Assembly (NCBI GenBank): GCA_947172415.1
Contig: OX359194.1
Coordinates: 6,516,401-6,580,400 of the forward strand
Origin: Chondrosia reniformis
Lineage: Eukaryota > Porifera > Demospongiae > Chondrillida > Chondrillidae
Length of the DNA stretch: 64,000 bases
Direction: 5' to 3'
Shown piece by piece: positions 12,601 to 24,600 of the stretch; position 1 is the stretch's first letter; every line of letters begins with the position of its first letter. A program made the translations under genes and the position numbers. A model generated the notes under the pieces. The model worked only from the letters and a program-made list of their open reading frames with translations. It was not told where the DNA came from and did no database searches.

Positions 12601-13648
12601 ATTTGTGTAATACAATGACCAATGTTTCAATTGGTGAAGCTGTCAAAAGATATGCAGCTGTGAATATTGCCCGTACCAAAGGACGTGGCTTGAATGTCAA
12701 CTATTCATTTTATGTTGACCTAATGAAGCAGACTGGTTGGACTTCACCAATTGTAGTGGCACAAGGTATTCTTAGGATTACACTTTTATATAGATGCAGA
12801 TGTTTATACATTTAAATAATATTGCATGATATATATATTGAGTAAGGACACTCCTTAAGTTACTCCCATTGCATGTAACTGGAGGAGAACGAGATTGAAA
12901 TCTAGCTGAGATACTTGTCAGTGAATCTTAAACTGTTAACTACTAATTGTCAATCTCTACTGCAGCACGTCAATGGGTGTTTCAGACTTGCTCACAGTTT
13001 GCATTTTACCAAACCAGTGACAGTAAAGATCAACCGTTTGGCTCACTCTTTCCACTAAAGTTTTCTATCCAGCAGTGTATGGATATCTTTGGAGATCAGT
13101 TCAATCAGTCCGCTATCCAGGCTGCCGTGGACTGGACCAACAACTACTATGGTGGATGGAACATCAGCACTTCTGTCACTAATATTGTGTTCCCCAACGG
13201 CTCCATTGATCCATGGCATGCTCTAGGAATCACAAAGAGCCTCTCTGAGGATCTGGTGGCTATCTTCATAACTGGAACAGCCCACTGTGCCAACATGTAT
13301 CCTGCCAGATCCAGCGACCCTCCTGGGCTGACTGCTGCTAGGCAACACATTACCCAGCTCATTGGAAAGGTCAGATTTAAGCTAATCAAAATAATACTAG
13401 AAATTTACCATGATCACACCTTTAGTATAGTCATATAGTAATATCAATAATCTGGCATCTTTTTCGATAAATTTCATTTAGTATACTCATTGTTCTCTCT
13501 GTGAGGCTGCATCTAGGGCATTTTGAGTAGAATAGTAATGTTATAAAACGGTTATCTATTATTAGTACTAATTGTTACCTCATATGTACTTCATGCTATA
13601 ACTGTACAACCATTATGTTTTGCACTTTAGTGGCTTCAAGAGAAGTGA
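9440..13648 (+). CDS. PRSS16-like lysosomal serine carboxypeptidase, copy B
   Basis: Tandem paralogue of the gene just upstream. Exons: 9440-9634, 9812-9984, 11702-11868, 12126-12363, 12485-12765, 12966-13369, 13631-13648; 491 residues. The signal peptide (FVTLVFLLPVFCPYLGSASS) and all catalytic landmarks (GGSYPGSL, NGSIDPWH, GTAHCANMYP) are intact. Exon 5 is one continuous exon where copy A has two. Exons 3, 4 and 6 are almost identical to copy A at the DNA level, and the neighbouring introns also match. Exon 5 is strongly diverged in protein sequence (roughly half identical by eye). Both copies therefore look functional, and they may differ in substrate preference, since the diverged exon lies in the domain between the nucleophile and the Asp/His pair. 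Confidence 0.9.
9637..9676. repeat. CT dinucleotide run
   Basis: A simple CT repeat starts directly after the exon 1 donor of peptidase copy B. Confidence 0.95.
10430..11612. repeat. 33-bp minisatellite in intron 2 of peptidase copy B
   Basis: About 35 tandem copies of a 33-bp unit (core AGTCACGAGTCCAACTCAAA followed by CAACACCTTACCA or CATCACCTTACCA). The two unit types alternate irregularly. A shortened junction unit (TCCAGTCATGAGTCCAATTC) occurs twice, near 11374 and 11563, which points to a higher-order duplication. Because 33 is a multiple of three, long frames stay open through it, but it sits inside an intron and has no splice link to the gene. Confidence 0.95.
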
Positions 13649-14031
13649 ACAATGAGAACATTCTAAAATCTTTCAAGAAAGTCTTTGAGCTAACATTGCT
13701 ACTATTGGTATCTTTCTATGCATGCAGTGTAATTCTTATAGTTTAAGGAATTATAAATGTTAAGTTTACTAGACTAATAACAAGAAGGCATTGCAACCCC
13801 CAAAGTAATTATTATTCAATTGATGCATGCTCAGACACAAATCCTGACAAAACATGTTATTGCATCAATGACTGTCACATACTTTTACAATGAAACAGTT
13901 GGACAGAAAGTGTCAATGATAATTTAATAATTATAATCAATACAAAGTAATTCTCTGCATGCCTATAGCAGTCACAGATAGTTTCTGTTTAAAAGACAGG
14001 CACGTGAAGCACACACACTACATCACCTTCA

Positions 14032-14077
14032 CGTAGCGTGGCAGGGCAAGACTAGTAACTGGTCATAGGTCGGTCAG
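14032..14077 (+). repeat. 46-bp direct repeat, first copy
   Basis: Identical over 46 bp to 15082-15127. The two copies lie 1050 bp apart and bracket the less AT-rich block. It begins CGTAGCGTGGCAGGG and ends GGTCGGTCAG. I do not recognise it. Confidence 0.9.
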
Positions 14078-15081
14078 CCTATAAAATACCTCTCGAGTGT
14101 CTGCATGTACATGTAATTCTAAGCCGTCATACAGAAGGTGTAAAATTAATTGAGACACAAGGATATAGCTCACATATTTAGCTCGTACATTAGTGAATTA
14201 CTTTATACACCTACATGTATATCCTTTGATTGTTGTACATGCCGCTTGATATGCGATTTCATTATTGCTAAAACAATCAGAGGTTCATTAAGATACTGAT
14301 AGCTTGTTTATTAATTCATGCGGGGGTCACTAGACATTTTATGATTTGCTTCGCTGAATAGCCATGATTGATTTCTAGTCGAAACTCAATAACAAAAACA
14401 ACTTGCTGAATAGGCCGGGTTATGTTCTGCATGTTCTTGAACATGACCTCGAAAAACAATAAGCAAAATTGTGCTTCAACGATTTTCCGCCAAGGTCACG
14501 ATGTTTCCCGCCGACAATTTCTTATAAATAGTCAAGCAAATTTTCAGTCTTTGGCCTCCGGGCTATCAACTCTGGAGGTCTACTTTGGTGTGGATCGATG
14601 CGCCAACCGTGGTAGGAGCACGACCATGGTACCATGCGACAAAGGGTCATCGGTGTTCGTATAGTGGGGTGGTCTCTCTATCTATGGGTTAGTGCCTGGA
14701 GATGTATCTCACTATTAATCCTGCTAGTGTGCGGATTCTCACTATACGACCCGTACCTGGAGGAGCGTGGGTCCAGTGCCACTACGTAGTCGGTCAGGAA
14801 CCCCTGTTGTAGGCTGCAGCTTCAGGTTGGTTTGGATGGCATTTGCATTTGAATTTGTATTCAGTTCTCCTATCCATGCATTAATGCAGTATTTCATTGT
14901 ATTTCATGTATTTTCAATTCTTTTCTTATAGTTCAGTGAACTGATGGGTCCCTACTCTAAAGCGCCTGGCCGATCCCAATGAGCTAAAGTCTGTGTACAG
15001 TGCTCCCAAGCTACGTTGTGTGCACATGATGATTCTCATTGGTGGGAGTTTGTGGTCCGCCAGGGTCGGGCTTGTTCTGTT

Positions 15082-15127
15082 CGTAGCGTGGCAGGGCAAG
15101 ACTAGTAACTGGTCATAGGTCGGTCAG
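15082..15127 (+). repeat. 46-bp direct repeat, second copy
   Basis: Exact second copy of 14032-14077. It runs directly into the block at 15169-15295. Confidence 0.9.
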
Positions 15128-15168
15128 GTACGCCGGATCGCTCCCGTGCAACTTCTCTTACGACGCAA

Positions 15169-15295
15169 GTAGTGGAAGTGTCAAACAGAGTTGAGAAACC
15201 GGAGGCCATTTGGGGCACGAAGTACTTTTACCTCCTCGTGGTGTGCCCTGGGGTCACCTTTACTACACTCAGTAAGGTGATGCAAAAAGAAGTAC
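15169..15295 (+). repeat. About 120-bp duplicated block, first copy
   Basis: Similar to 15612-15728. Both copies contain a potential hairpin in which GGGGCACG pairs with CGTGGTGTGCCC. A frame without a start codon is open here for about 90 codons (roughly 15097-15320); the second copy loses that frame midway. No known family recognised. Confidence 0.75.
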
Positions 15296-15611
15296 TGAAG
15301 CAATTATCGTTCCAGTAACACTCGAGAAGAAACAACATGGTCTTGATATAACTATGAAGAACTTGTTTAAGAATCACATTGTTTGAACATTTTTTTTAAT
15401 TTAAAACCATGTACATGTATATTTCAGATTTGTCAAGCAAAAATAATCATTGTGCATTGGTTAGCAATCCCAATTGTCGAATTCATAATGAAATTGATAT
15501 ACGTACATTAAAATATAACCCAGCACATCACAAATACATACTTTTATATATTGTAAGCATTCAGTATACTCTTGTAAATTATTGCATAACGAGTATTATA
15601 AAATTCCAAAG

Positions 15612-15728
15612 GTAGTGGAAGTGTCAAACGGAGTTGAGAAAACGGAGGCCTTTTGGGGCACGAAGTATACTTCTACCTCCACGTGGTGTGCCCTGGGGTC
15701 ATCTTTCAGATGATGCAAAAAGAAGTAC
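15612..15728 (+). repeat. About 120-bp duplicated block, second copy
   Basis: Diverged copy of 15169-15295 with small insertions and deletions. The hairpin arms are kept although the loop differs. Confidence 0.75.
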
Positions 15729-18234
15729 AGGTCTAAGAAGCTTAAAGACTGAAAGGGAACATGTTGCTGTAAAACTGAACTCGTAAACTCTTGAATATTT
15801 TTGATTATTTTACAAATTTGTACATTTTACCAACTTTGCTAACCAATCTACCAACTTTTTATGCAACTTGTATCTTTAAATGTTTAAAGAGTATTGATGG
15901 TTTTAATTTAAAAGTATGAATGAATGATCATAATATAGTACTGCTGCAAATCAGGCAAGTTAAAGGGAAAGTCCCTTCACGTGACCGTATCTCTTTTTGA
16001 ATAATATATGAGCTTCGACATTCAAAGACTTTGGAATATTTGACTAAAGATGCCCTCTGTAAGTCCACGTACCTCTGATATCCGTTCTCAGTGACAACAG
16101 TAACATGAGACAGGTATATCTGATGATTTGATAATACTTTTACAAAAATAAAGTCGTAATTTACACATTGTGTAATAAAAATGTAAGTGTATATACGTAG
16201 ATTAGATAAATAGATAGATAAATCAAACAGCAGCATAAACCACACACCAAATCTGGCACACCACATTGATCTAAGATAGTTTAGAATTGATTGATGATAT
16301 TTAAGCAGGAAAGACCCATCAGCTAAAATTGCTGGTCAGACTGGGTGTCCTGACTAATTACACAGATAAAAAGACAATAAATAAATATAAGGTCATTTGG
16401 ATTGTTTATTTAGCTAAGTAGAACGTCAACAAAATTAATAATAATAATGGGTCCCAGGCCTGCAGACAGTGTATTCTCAGTGTCTCCTTGAAAATCTTAA
16501 CTGATTTGATGGCCCTGATATCATGTGGAAGCAAGTTCTAATCATGAGTTCCTCTGACTGATTGAATGTACAATCTTGCTGTACCTTATAATAGTTACCA
16601 TTAACTAATCTACATACGTACATGTCCAAATTTTCAAGAATTTATTTTATGATAATGAGCTTAATAATACATTGAATGAGTTATATACGTACTTAATAGT
16701 AATGTATAATGTCTTATATATAGCCTTGTGGTACTTTACTTCACCAGTTGGTACATACGTTACAAGGCTATATAAGGTCATATACTTCTGTTACCTGTAT
16801 TACCTGTATATATATAAGGTATAATGTTGCATATATTTGGTTATCTACTGTATATAGTTACAGCACTCGAACCATAGAATGTCATGTTGAAACTGAATGG
16901 ATAGCTATTCCAACAATTCTATTGGTTGGTTATTGGAGATGGTATTAATGTATTGTTGATTATAAGATTGTGTCACCTTATAAACTTCTAATGTGTTACT
17001 CCTGAACCAGTTATTTTCTGCAAAACCTGCCTCCTGTCATTAGCACTAATTGACAGCATTTATGGTTATAACTGTCTTGCACTTCCCTTAATAGCATTAT
17101 ATATACAAGCACTTACACATTGCGTGTTATATGAATAAACTTAATAATAGAAGCTAAAGATTGCATATTATATATAGAGTTCCAACGACATTCATTTAAT
17201 GACTTCTTCTAACTAGATTAAACTTATACCTTTGAGAGAATTCATCTACTATATAGTATAGCTAAATATGAGTGCATGTGCCATACATGTCTATATAGAT
17301 GCATGTACAGTAGTTATTTTTAGATTCAATGGATACATCAATCCTGCATAGGGCAAGGAGGATCTAAGTCATCAATAGGACAAAGTTATATAGTGCATAT
17401 TTTATTGATTTAAGTGCACCGTGTGACATGCACACTAGGGCTACTTGGCCCCATGTAGCACTATACAATATATACATCATAAGGAGTTATGTATATACTC
17501 CCTTGTATGCCCCTTCAATGATTCTCCTCATAGATTATATTATGGAAATATGTGTAGGGAGCTATGTATTGATTGTATTATATATATACCTAGCTATGGG
17601 TATGTAACATTTTATAGTGTCAATACACATTACTCACATTTGTTAGATCCCAATTTAGAACTAGCTCAGAAGCCTGTAAATTATTTGTGGCATGCAGGTT
17701 TGGGATCTGAAAGTTCATTCAAATGCAGTAAACTATTTCAGTTTGTGTATAACTATGTCACAGTATCTTCATTCCAGGTGTTGTTATAGTAGCTAAAGGT
17801 ATTTTCAAAATTCAAATGAAACCATTATAGTCTATAGATACTATATTAAGCCTTCTATGATGCAGTCTTCTTTGAAGTTTAAGACTGTCTGTTCACTTAA
17901 TGGGTGTTCCAATTAGTATGCAAGTGATACATTAAATATATTAAGCTACAAATTTTCACTCCTGGTTGATTAATTACAATAATTTTCAAGAACAAACTTT
18001 AGATCAAGGCTTGGGGATGCACATTTGTACATTTGGTGTCCATAGTGACCTTTATCCTACATTTGATCTGTCAGTTAACTTTGTAAAGTTGGTGCTTGTA
18101 AGCACATGTCCCTTAATTATATGATTATAACTAGTGAGTACACTAATCAGTCAAATGTGGCTAACTAGGTGCACATGAAAAATCTAAGATACCATTTTCC
18201 TACATGCTTTGCCTATTCTGTAAAAGAGCCTATA

Positions 18235-18402
18235 GGGGAACTAAACCTGAAGAGAGCTTTGGATGAAGATACAGGAGTCTTTTCTTCCTTCTTCTTCTCC
18301 ACTGGGTCAGACAGCCGTTTCTGGGAATTCCACCCTTCATCAGTGATCCTAGGAGTCTTTGTCTTTTTCTTTATCTTGATCTTCTGTGAATCCTTGGCTC
18401 AT
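18235..18402 (-). repeat. Dispersed repeat family R1, copy 1
   Basis: About 165 bp, similar to 20491-20650 and 60905-61071. All three copies lie in the same orientation. Read on the minus strand, copies 1 and 3 keep an open lysine-rich frame (with TDEGWNSQK in the middle) and copy 2 does not. It is probably a transposed or retrocopied fragment; family unknown. Confidence 0.75.
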
Positions 18403-18608
18403 GCACATTTGTTACTATTTCATATTATCCTGTTAAATGGACATGACAGAGAGGCTGTATAATACATTTATGATTAGCTAATAGCATTAAAGTTGGTGTC
18501 TTGCATTCTCTTTAATATATATAAGGCTACATTTTAATTGCTAAGGATTCCATTTAATACTATCAACCACATCAGACTATGATGAGCAGCCATTTAATGC
18601 CACAGCCT

Positions 18609-18665
18609 ATAAAATCAGCGAACCTTGAAAGATTGTAAATCGATAATTCAACTCTCTCGCGAAAG
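18609..18665 (+). promoter_or_regulatory. Filamin A promoter: TATA box and TCTCGCGA element
   Basis: TATAAAA lies at 18609-18615 and CTCTCGCGAAAG at 18654-18665, nine bases before the filamin A start codon. The same 12-mer lies 15 bases before the filamin B start codon. TCTCGCGA is the core of a known animal promoter element (TCTCGCGAGA). Confidence 0.55.
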
Positions 18666-18673
18666 TTGCAGAC

Positions 18674-21600
18674 ATGTCAACGGACTATAGAGATGCGGAG
18701 TGGAAACGAATCCAGGAAAAGACCTTTACACGATGGTGTAATCAGCACCTTCGCAAGGTCAATGTAGTTATCGAAAACATGGAAAAGGATTTCGGCGACG
18801 GAGTGGAACTGATTTACCTCCTGCAGATTCTATCTGGAAAGAGTTTAGGGCGCTTCAACAAAAAACCTAGGATAAGGGCCCAGTGTTTGGAGAATGTAGA
18901 ATTAGCATTGGCTTTTATTAAAAAGGAAGGAATCAAACTTGTAAATATTGGTAAGTGTTTTACTAACCCGTGCCGATCCGATAATACACTTGATCGCTGT
19001 TTATTTTATGTTTATTATTTATAAATGAGGAGATGGCATGTAAATTCTGTATATTACTATGGTATTTATGGATAATTTCGTGTTGTAGATAAGAGCGGAT
19101 ATTTTATCGGTGAAATGAAATGCATAGTGGAAGAAATCACCTGATGACTGTATAAACTTCACATACCATATATCTTGAATAAGCCTTTGTTGCTAGGTTC
19201 ATTAATCATGATTTAGAATCAAAACTATCACTAGCCAAACACATACCATACCATATATACTATGATCATGGACCTTCTTCTGTGGCTGCATATGTAGGCC
19301 CAGCTGACATAGCTGATGCCAACTTGAAGCTAATTCTTGGGCTAATCTGGACCCTCATTCTGAACTACCAGATTGCTGCTGGCTTTGATGAAGACCAGAA
19401 AGGCACTCCCAAACAGCTCCTTTTGGATTGGGTCAATGTAAGTTCAGCTATAACGGGAATTGGAACAGAAATAATTGTTTTTATAGGATCACTATAATAG
19501 TATTATAGTGACAATGTATGTACCCTATAATAAAAGTACTCTATTAACATATGTGGCCTCATGTATATACAATTACACACTAATAGTATTAACACTATTC
19601 TCAGACCAACTACCCCTCGTTTATAGGTGTGTATATGTAGATAAGATCATACTCTGGAGTATTACAGGGTAGTACATTATATTGTACTTTTCATAACACC
19701 TGCTGTTTGCAATTTTGCACTTTTGAACCTGATGATTAATTTCATGGTAATTAGTCGTGCCTCCATGATCAACTTGTTGTTATCAAGTTGTTTCAATTAA
19801 GTTCCCATGGTGGGATCCTTATAAAGTAACCTATATGTGACTAATGGCCACCTAATCGTTTGATTGATCCCATGTGCTGAATTTAACCTCCTCTCTGTAT
19901 AATTTTATCAATTTATACGGAATTTAACTTCCCAAACTCCTTTAGCCCTTACTTGTAGGAAGAAGACTTGGAAATATATAGTCTCTCTATATAATTTCTT
20001 ATCCTATAGGAAATTCCTACTTATGATTCACCATATATAAATGCAAGAGATGATTGTTTCAATCAATTTGTTATCACACTTAACCTATTCTATTCTACTC
20101 TATTAACTTTATATGGACACCTCTGTATTAGAAATACATGTAGTTTAGTATTAGCCAATATTCTATATGATTATGTTTTGAGTTACTTTCAATACAAGCT
20201 CTTTGTACCTTTCCAACAGGAAAAGATAAAGGATAAGGAAGGCTTAGATGGCCGCCGGGTCAAGAACTTCACATCTGATTGGAACGATGGCATAATAATA
20301 TCAGCTCTGGTTGATGCCATTGCTCCCGGTCTCTGTCCAGAGTATGAAGATATGAAACCAGAAAATGGAGAAGAAAATGCAGCTCGTGGAATGAAGCTTG
20401 CTGAAGATTGGTTAGATGTGCCACAGGTGAGTATGCCATGAATTATCTAACACACCATATTTCAGCATGATATAGAATAAAAGGCCTGTAGAGAACTAAA
20501 CCTATAGCTAGTGATACGTACCTTTGGATGAGGATACAAGAGTTTCCTTCTCTTCTTCTCCACTGGGCAGTATATCTGTTTCTGGGAATTCTACCGTTCG
20601 TCAGTGACCCTGAGAGTCTTTGTCTTCTTCTTGCTCTTTTGTGAGTCCATGTAAAACATATCCACGTATATCTGCTGCACAAAGGAAAATGATCCAAATA
20701 AGTGAAAAACATTCCTGCAACTCTCAAATACATGTGGCCTTTACTGGCACTAAATACTGAACCACTTTACCTCAGTGTGTGACCTAACCTCCAACTGTAC
20801 CACTGTACATCAGTGTGTGACCTAACCTCCAACTGAACCACTGTACATCAGTGTGTGACCTAACCTCCAACTGTACCACTGTACATCAGTGTGTGACCTA
20901 ACCTCCAACTGTACCACTGTACATCAGTGTGTGACCTAACCTCCAACTGAACCACTGTACATCAGTGTGTGACCTAACCTCCAACTGTACCACTGTACAT
21001 CAGTGTGTGACCTAACCTCCAACTGAACCACTTTACCTCAGTGTGTGACCTAACCTCCAACTGTACCACTGTACATCAGTGTGTGACCTAACCTCCAACT
21101 GTACCACTGTACATCAGTGTGTGACCTAACCTCCAACTGAACCACTGTACATCAGTGTGTTACCTTAATGGATTAGGTGGCTTCTTGAATGACTTGTCAA
21201 TTTGTTATCAGAAGAGCCACAGTGTAGGAATGTGTTGTGTGCAGCTCCCTCACTGAAACCTTTGCAGGCCTTCATACCAAAGATGCCTTTAGTGTGTTTT
21301 GCTGTCTGATTTTCACTGTGTGCTGGGATACGTATTTGAGTAGCATATTACAATTGCCTTACTATAATACATACCCACCTAATGCATAATACATACATAC
21401 ATATATACGTATGTACATATATATGTAGCTCAATGCACACTGATCAGTAGACTATATGTGTGACTGCAGCCAGTAGAAATTGAGAAAATGGCACCCCAAC
21501 CAAAGTGCCTTTAGTGTCAGATTTTCACTGTGCATTTGCTGGGATAATTGAGTATTATTCTTATAACTCAATGAACTTACCAGACTTTATATAAAATCAT

Positions 21601-24600
21601 GCCATAAACATGTAATACTTAGTCTTTCCTTATATGTATATAAATAAATGGCCTATATATAGTATAACATGCCTTTCTTAGGCTATATACGTACGTATAG
21701 TTATAGATACTATACTTATATCAGTATGTCCTTACATAGCCTCACAACTATAAGGATTCCGTGGCATGAGTGTGCATACCAATGTTAAATAGCACGTGTC
21801 AAGCAGTCTTGAGCTAATACTGTTCCTGTGTTGTGGAGTTTTGGGCTATTGCATCACTGAACTAAATGATATATACTGACCTTGGTTTGATGATAATGTA
21901 TGTATAGATATGGGTAACATAAACTATATCATTTCTTTAAAAGTATATATCATAATAGTGATAGATACTATGATACTATGGGGTACTTCCATACACATCT
22001 TGCTGAATAGGATTACATGGACCTTCAATAGTCTATATTGCATTGAATTATAAATTATGTTTACTCAATTAACTTTAAGAAGGTACGTATGTACGTATGT
22101 TGAATAAATTAGAATAATTAATATACTATTTATTATTTCACAGGTTTTGGAACCCCACGAGATGGCAAATCCTAAAGTTGATGATAAGAGTGTCATGACA
22201 TATGTGTCAATGTTTCCTGAGGCTCAGCTCAAAGAAGGTGCACCCTTAAGGACATCAAAATCTGCAGCTGATCCTAGTAAAGTAGTTGTCACTGGTCCAG
22301 GAATCAACGGAGAGGCACAGGAATGTGTTGAACAACCCCTTTGCTACACAATCGACACCACACAGGCAGGTGATGGAAAGCCGGAGGTGACTGTGGATGG
22401 ACCAGATGGCTGCAATAAGGATGTAGACATTCAGGAGACATCAGATGGCGTCTATCAAGCAAAATACACTCCTGATCTACCCGGTGATTACAAGGTCCAT
22501 GTAAACTACTGTGACACGGAAGTTCCTTCAAGTCCAGCCAATGTTCACGTAGCTGATCCTAGTAAAGTAGTTGTCACTGGTCCTGGAATCAATGGCGAGG
22601 CACAGGAATGTGTTGAACAACCCCTTTGCTACACAATCGACACCACACAGGCAGGTGATGGAAAGCCGGAGGTGACTGTGGATGGACCAGATGGCTGCAA
22701 TAAGGATGTAGACATTCAGGAGATATCAGATGGCGTCTATCAAGCAAAATACACTCCTGATCTACCCGGTGATTACAAGGTCCATGTAAACTATTGTGAC
22801 ATGGAAGTTCCTTCAAGTCCAGCCAATGTTCACATAGCTGATCCTAGTAAAGTAGTTGTCACTGGTCCAGGAATCAACGGAGAGGCACAGGAATGTGTTG
22901 AACAACCCCTTTGCTACACAATCGACACCACACAGGCAGGTGATGGAAAGCCGGAGGTGACTGTGGATGGACCAGATGGCTGCAATAAGGATGTAGACAT
23001 CGAGGAGACATCAGATGGCGTCTATCAAGCAAAATACACTCCTGATCTACCCGGTGATTACAAGGTCCATGTAAACTACTGTGACACGAAAGTTCCTTCA
23101 AGTCCAGCCAATGTTCACATAGCTGATCCTAGTAAAGTAGTTGTCACTGGTCCAGGAATCAACGGAGAGGCACAGGAATGTGTTGAACAACCGCTTTGCT
23201 ACACAATCGACACCACACAGGCAGGTGATGGAAAGCCGGAGGTGACTGTGGATGGACCAGATGGCTGCAATAAGGATGTAGACATTCAGGAGATATCAGA
23301 TGGCGTCTATCAAGCAAAATACACTCCTGATCTACCCGGTGATTACAAGGTCCATGTAAACTATTGTGACACGGAAGTTCCTTCAAGTCCAGCCAATGTT
23401 CACATAGCTGATCCTAGTAAAGTAGTTGTCACTGGTCCAGGAATCAATGGAGAGGCACAGGAATGTGTTGAACAACCGCTTTGCTACACAATCGACACCA
23501 CACAGGCAGGTGATGGAAAGCCGGAGGTGACTGTAGATGGACCAGATGGCTGCAATAAGGATGTAGACATTCAGGAGATATCAGATGGCGTCTATCAAGC
23601 AAAATACACTCCTGATCTACCCGGTGATTACAAGGTCCATGTAAACTACTGTGACATGGAAGTTCCTTCAAGTCCAGCCAATGTTCACGTAGCTGATCCT
23701 AGTAAAGTAGTTGTCACTGGTCCAGGAATCAATGGAGAGGCACAGGAATGTGTTGAACAACCGCTTTGCTACACAATCGACACCACACAGGCAGGTGATG
23801 GAAAGCCGGAGGTGACTGTGGATGGACCAGATGGCTGCAATAAGGATGTAGACATCGAGGAGACGTCAGATGGCGTCTATCAGGCAAAATACACTCCTGA
23901 TCTACCTGGTGATTACAAGGTCCATGTAAACTACTGTGACACGGAAGTTCCTTCAAGTCCAGCAAATGTTCACGTAGCGGATCCTAGTAAAGTGGTTGTC
24001 ACTGGTCCAGGAATCAATGATGAATCCTGTGAATGTGTAGAAAACCCATTGCTCTATGCCATTGACACATCGGGTGCTGGACCTGGTGATGTGAGGGTTA
24101 CTGTAGATGGACCAGATGGCAGTCAGGAATTAGAGGTAGTCGATACCGGTGATGACATGTATACCGCAGAATTTACACCAAAGGATCCAGGGCAATACCA
24201 AGTTCACATCAATTATAATGATAAGGAAGTTCCATCCAGCCCAGCCACTGTAGATGTAGTTGACCCTGGCAAAGTAATTATCTCAGGTGATATTGGTGCA
24301 TATGTCAAAGTTGATACACCAGCAAGATTTAATGTCAATGCCGTCAATGCTGGTAAAGGTGACATTAATGCCAAAGTACATGGTCCTAGTGACACAGATC
24401 TTGTTTGTGAGGATGTAGCTGATGGCAGCAAGAATTACACATTTACACCAAATGTGGTTGGAGACCACATCGTTACTGTTGATTTTGCAGACAAACCAGT
24501 GCCCAATTCTCCTTTTAGCATCAAAGCCTATGATCCTAGCAAGGTTGAAGTTACGGGATCTGGTATTACTGGTGATGGTGCCCGGGTGGGGCTTCCTGCA

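Larger units (their letters stand above)
13649..18673. other. Intergenic region without a recognised gene
   Basis: Five kilobases between the peptidase pair and the filamin pair. The part from about 14.0 to 15.75 kb is less AT-rich than its surroundings and holds two sets of duplicated blocks (listed separately), a TATAAATA at about 14523, and an 11-bp inverted repeat (about 14655-14665 with 14739-14749). The rest is AT-rich, and I see no supported exon in it. Confidence 0.55.

Noticed and set aside
14032-15127. Direct repeats as termini of an LTR-type element
   Set aside because: The copies are only 46 bp, with no primer-binding site, no coding remnant of such an element between them and no flanking target duplication that I could see.
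15928-16266. 112-residue minus-strand frame
   Set aside because: Low-complexity AT-rich sequence with no domain, no splice support and no neighbour relation.
18169-18462. Plus-strand 97-residue frame with a hydrophobic stretch
   Set aside because: It is the antisense of dispersed repeat R1 and is not kept in the other copies.
22304-23965. Regularly spaced 75-residue minus-strand frames
   Set aside because: Antisense shadows of the six identical filamin repeats; spacing is exactly 285 bp.
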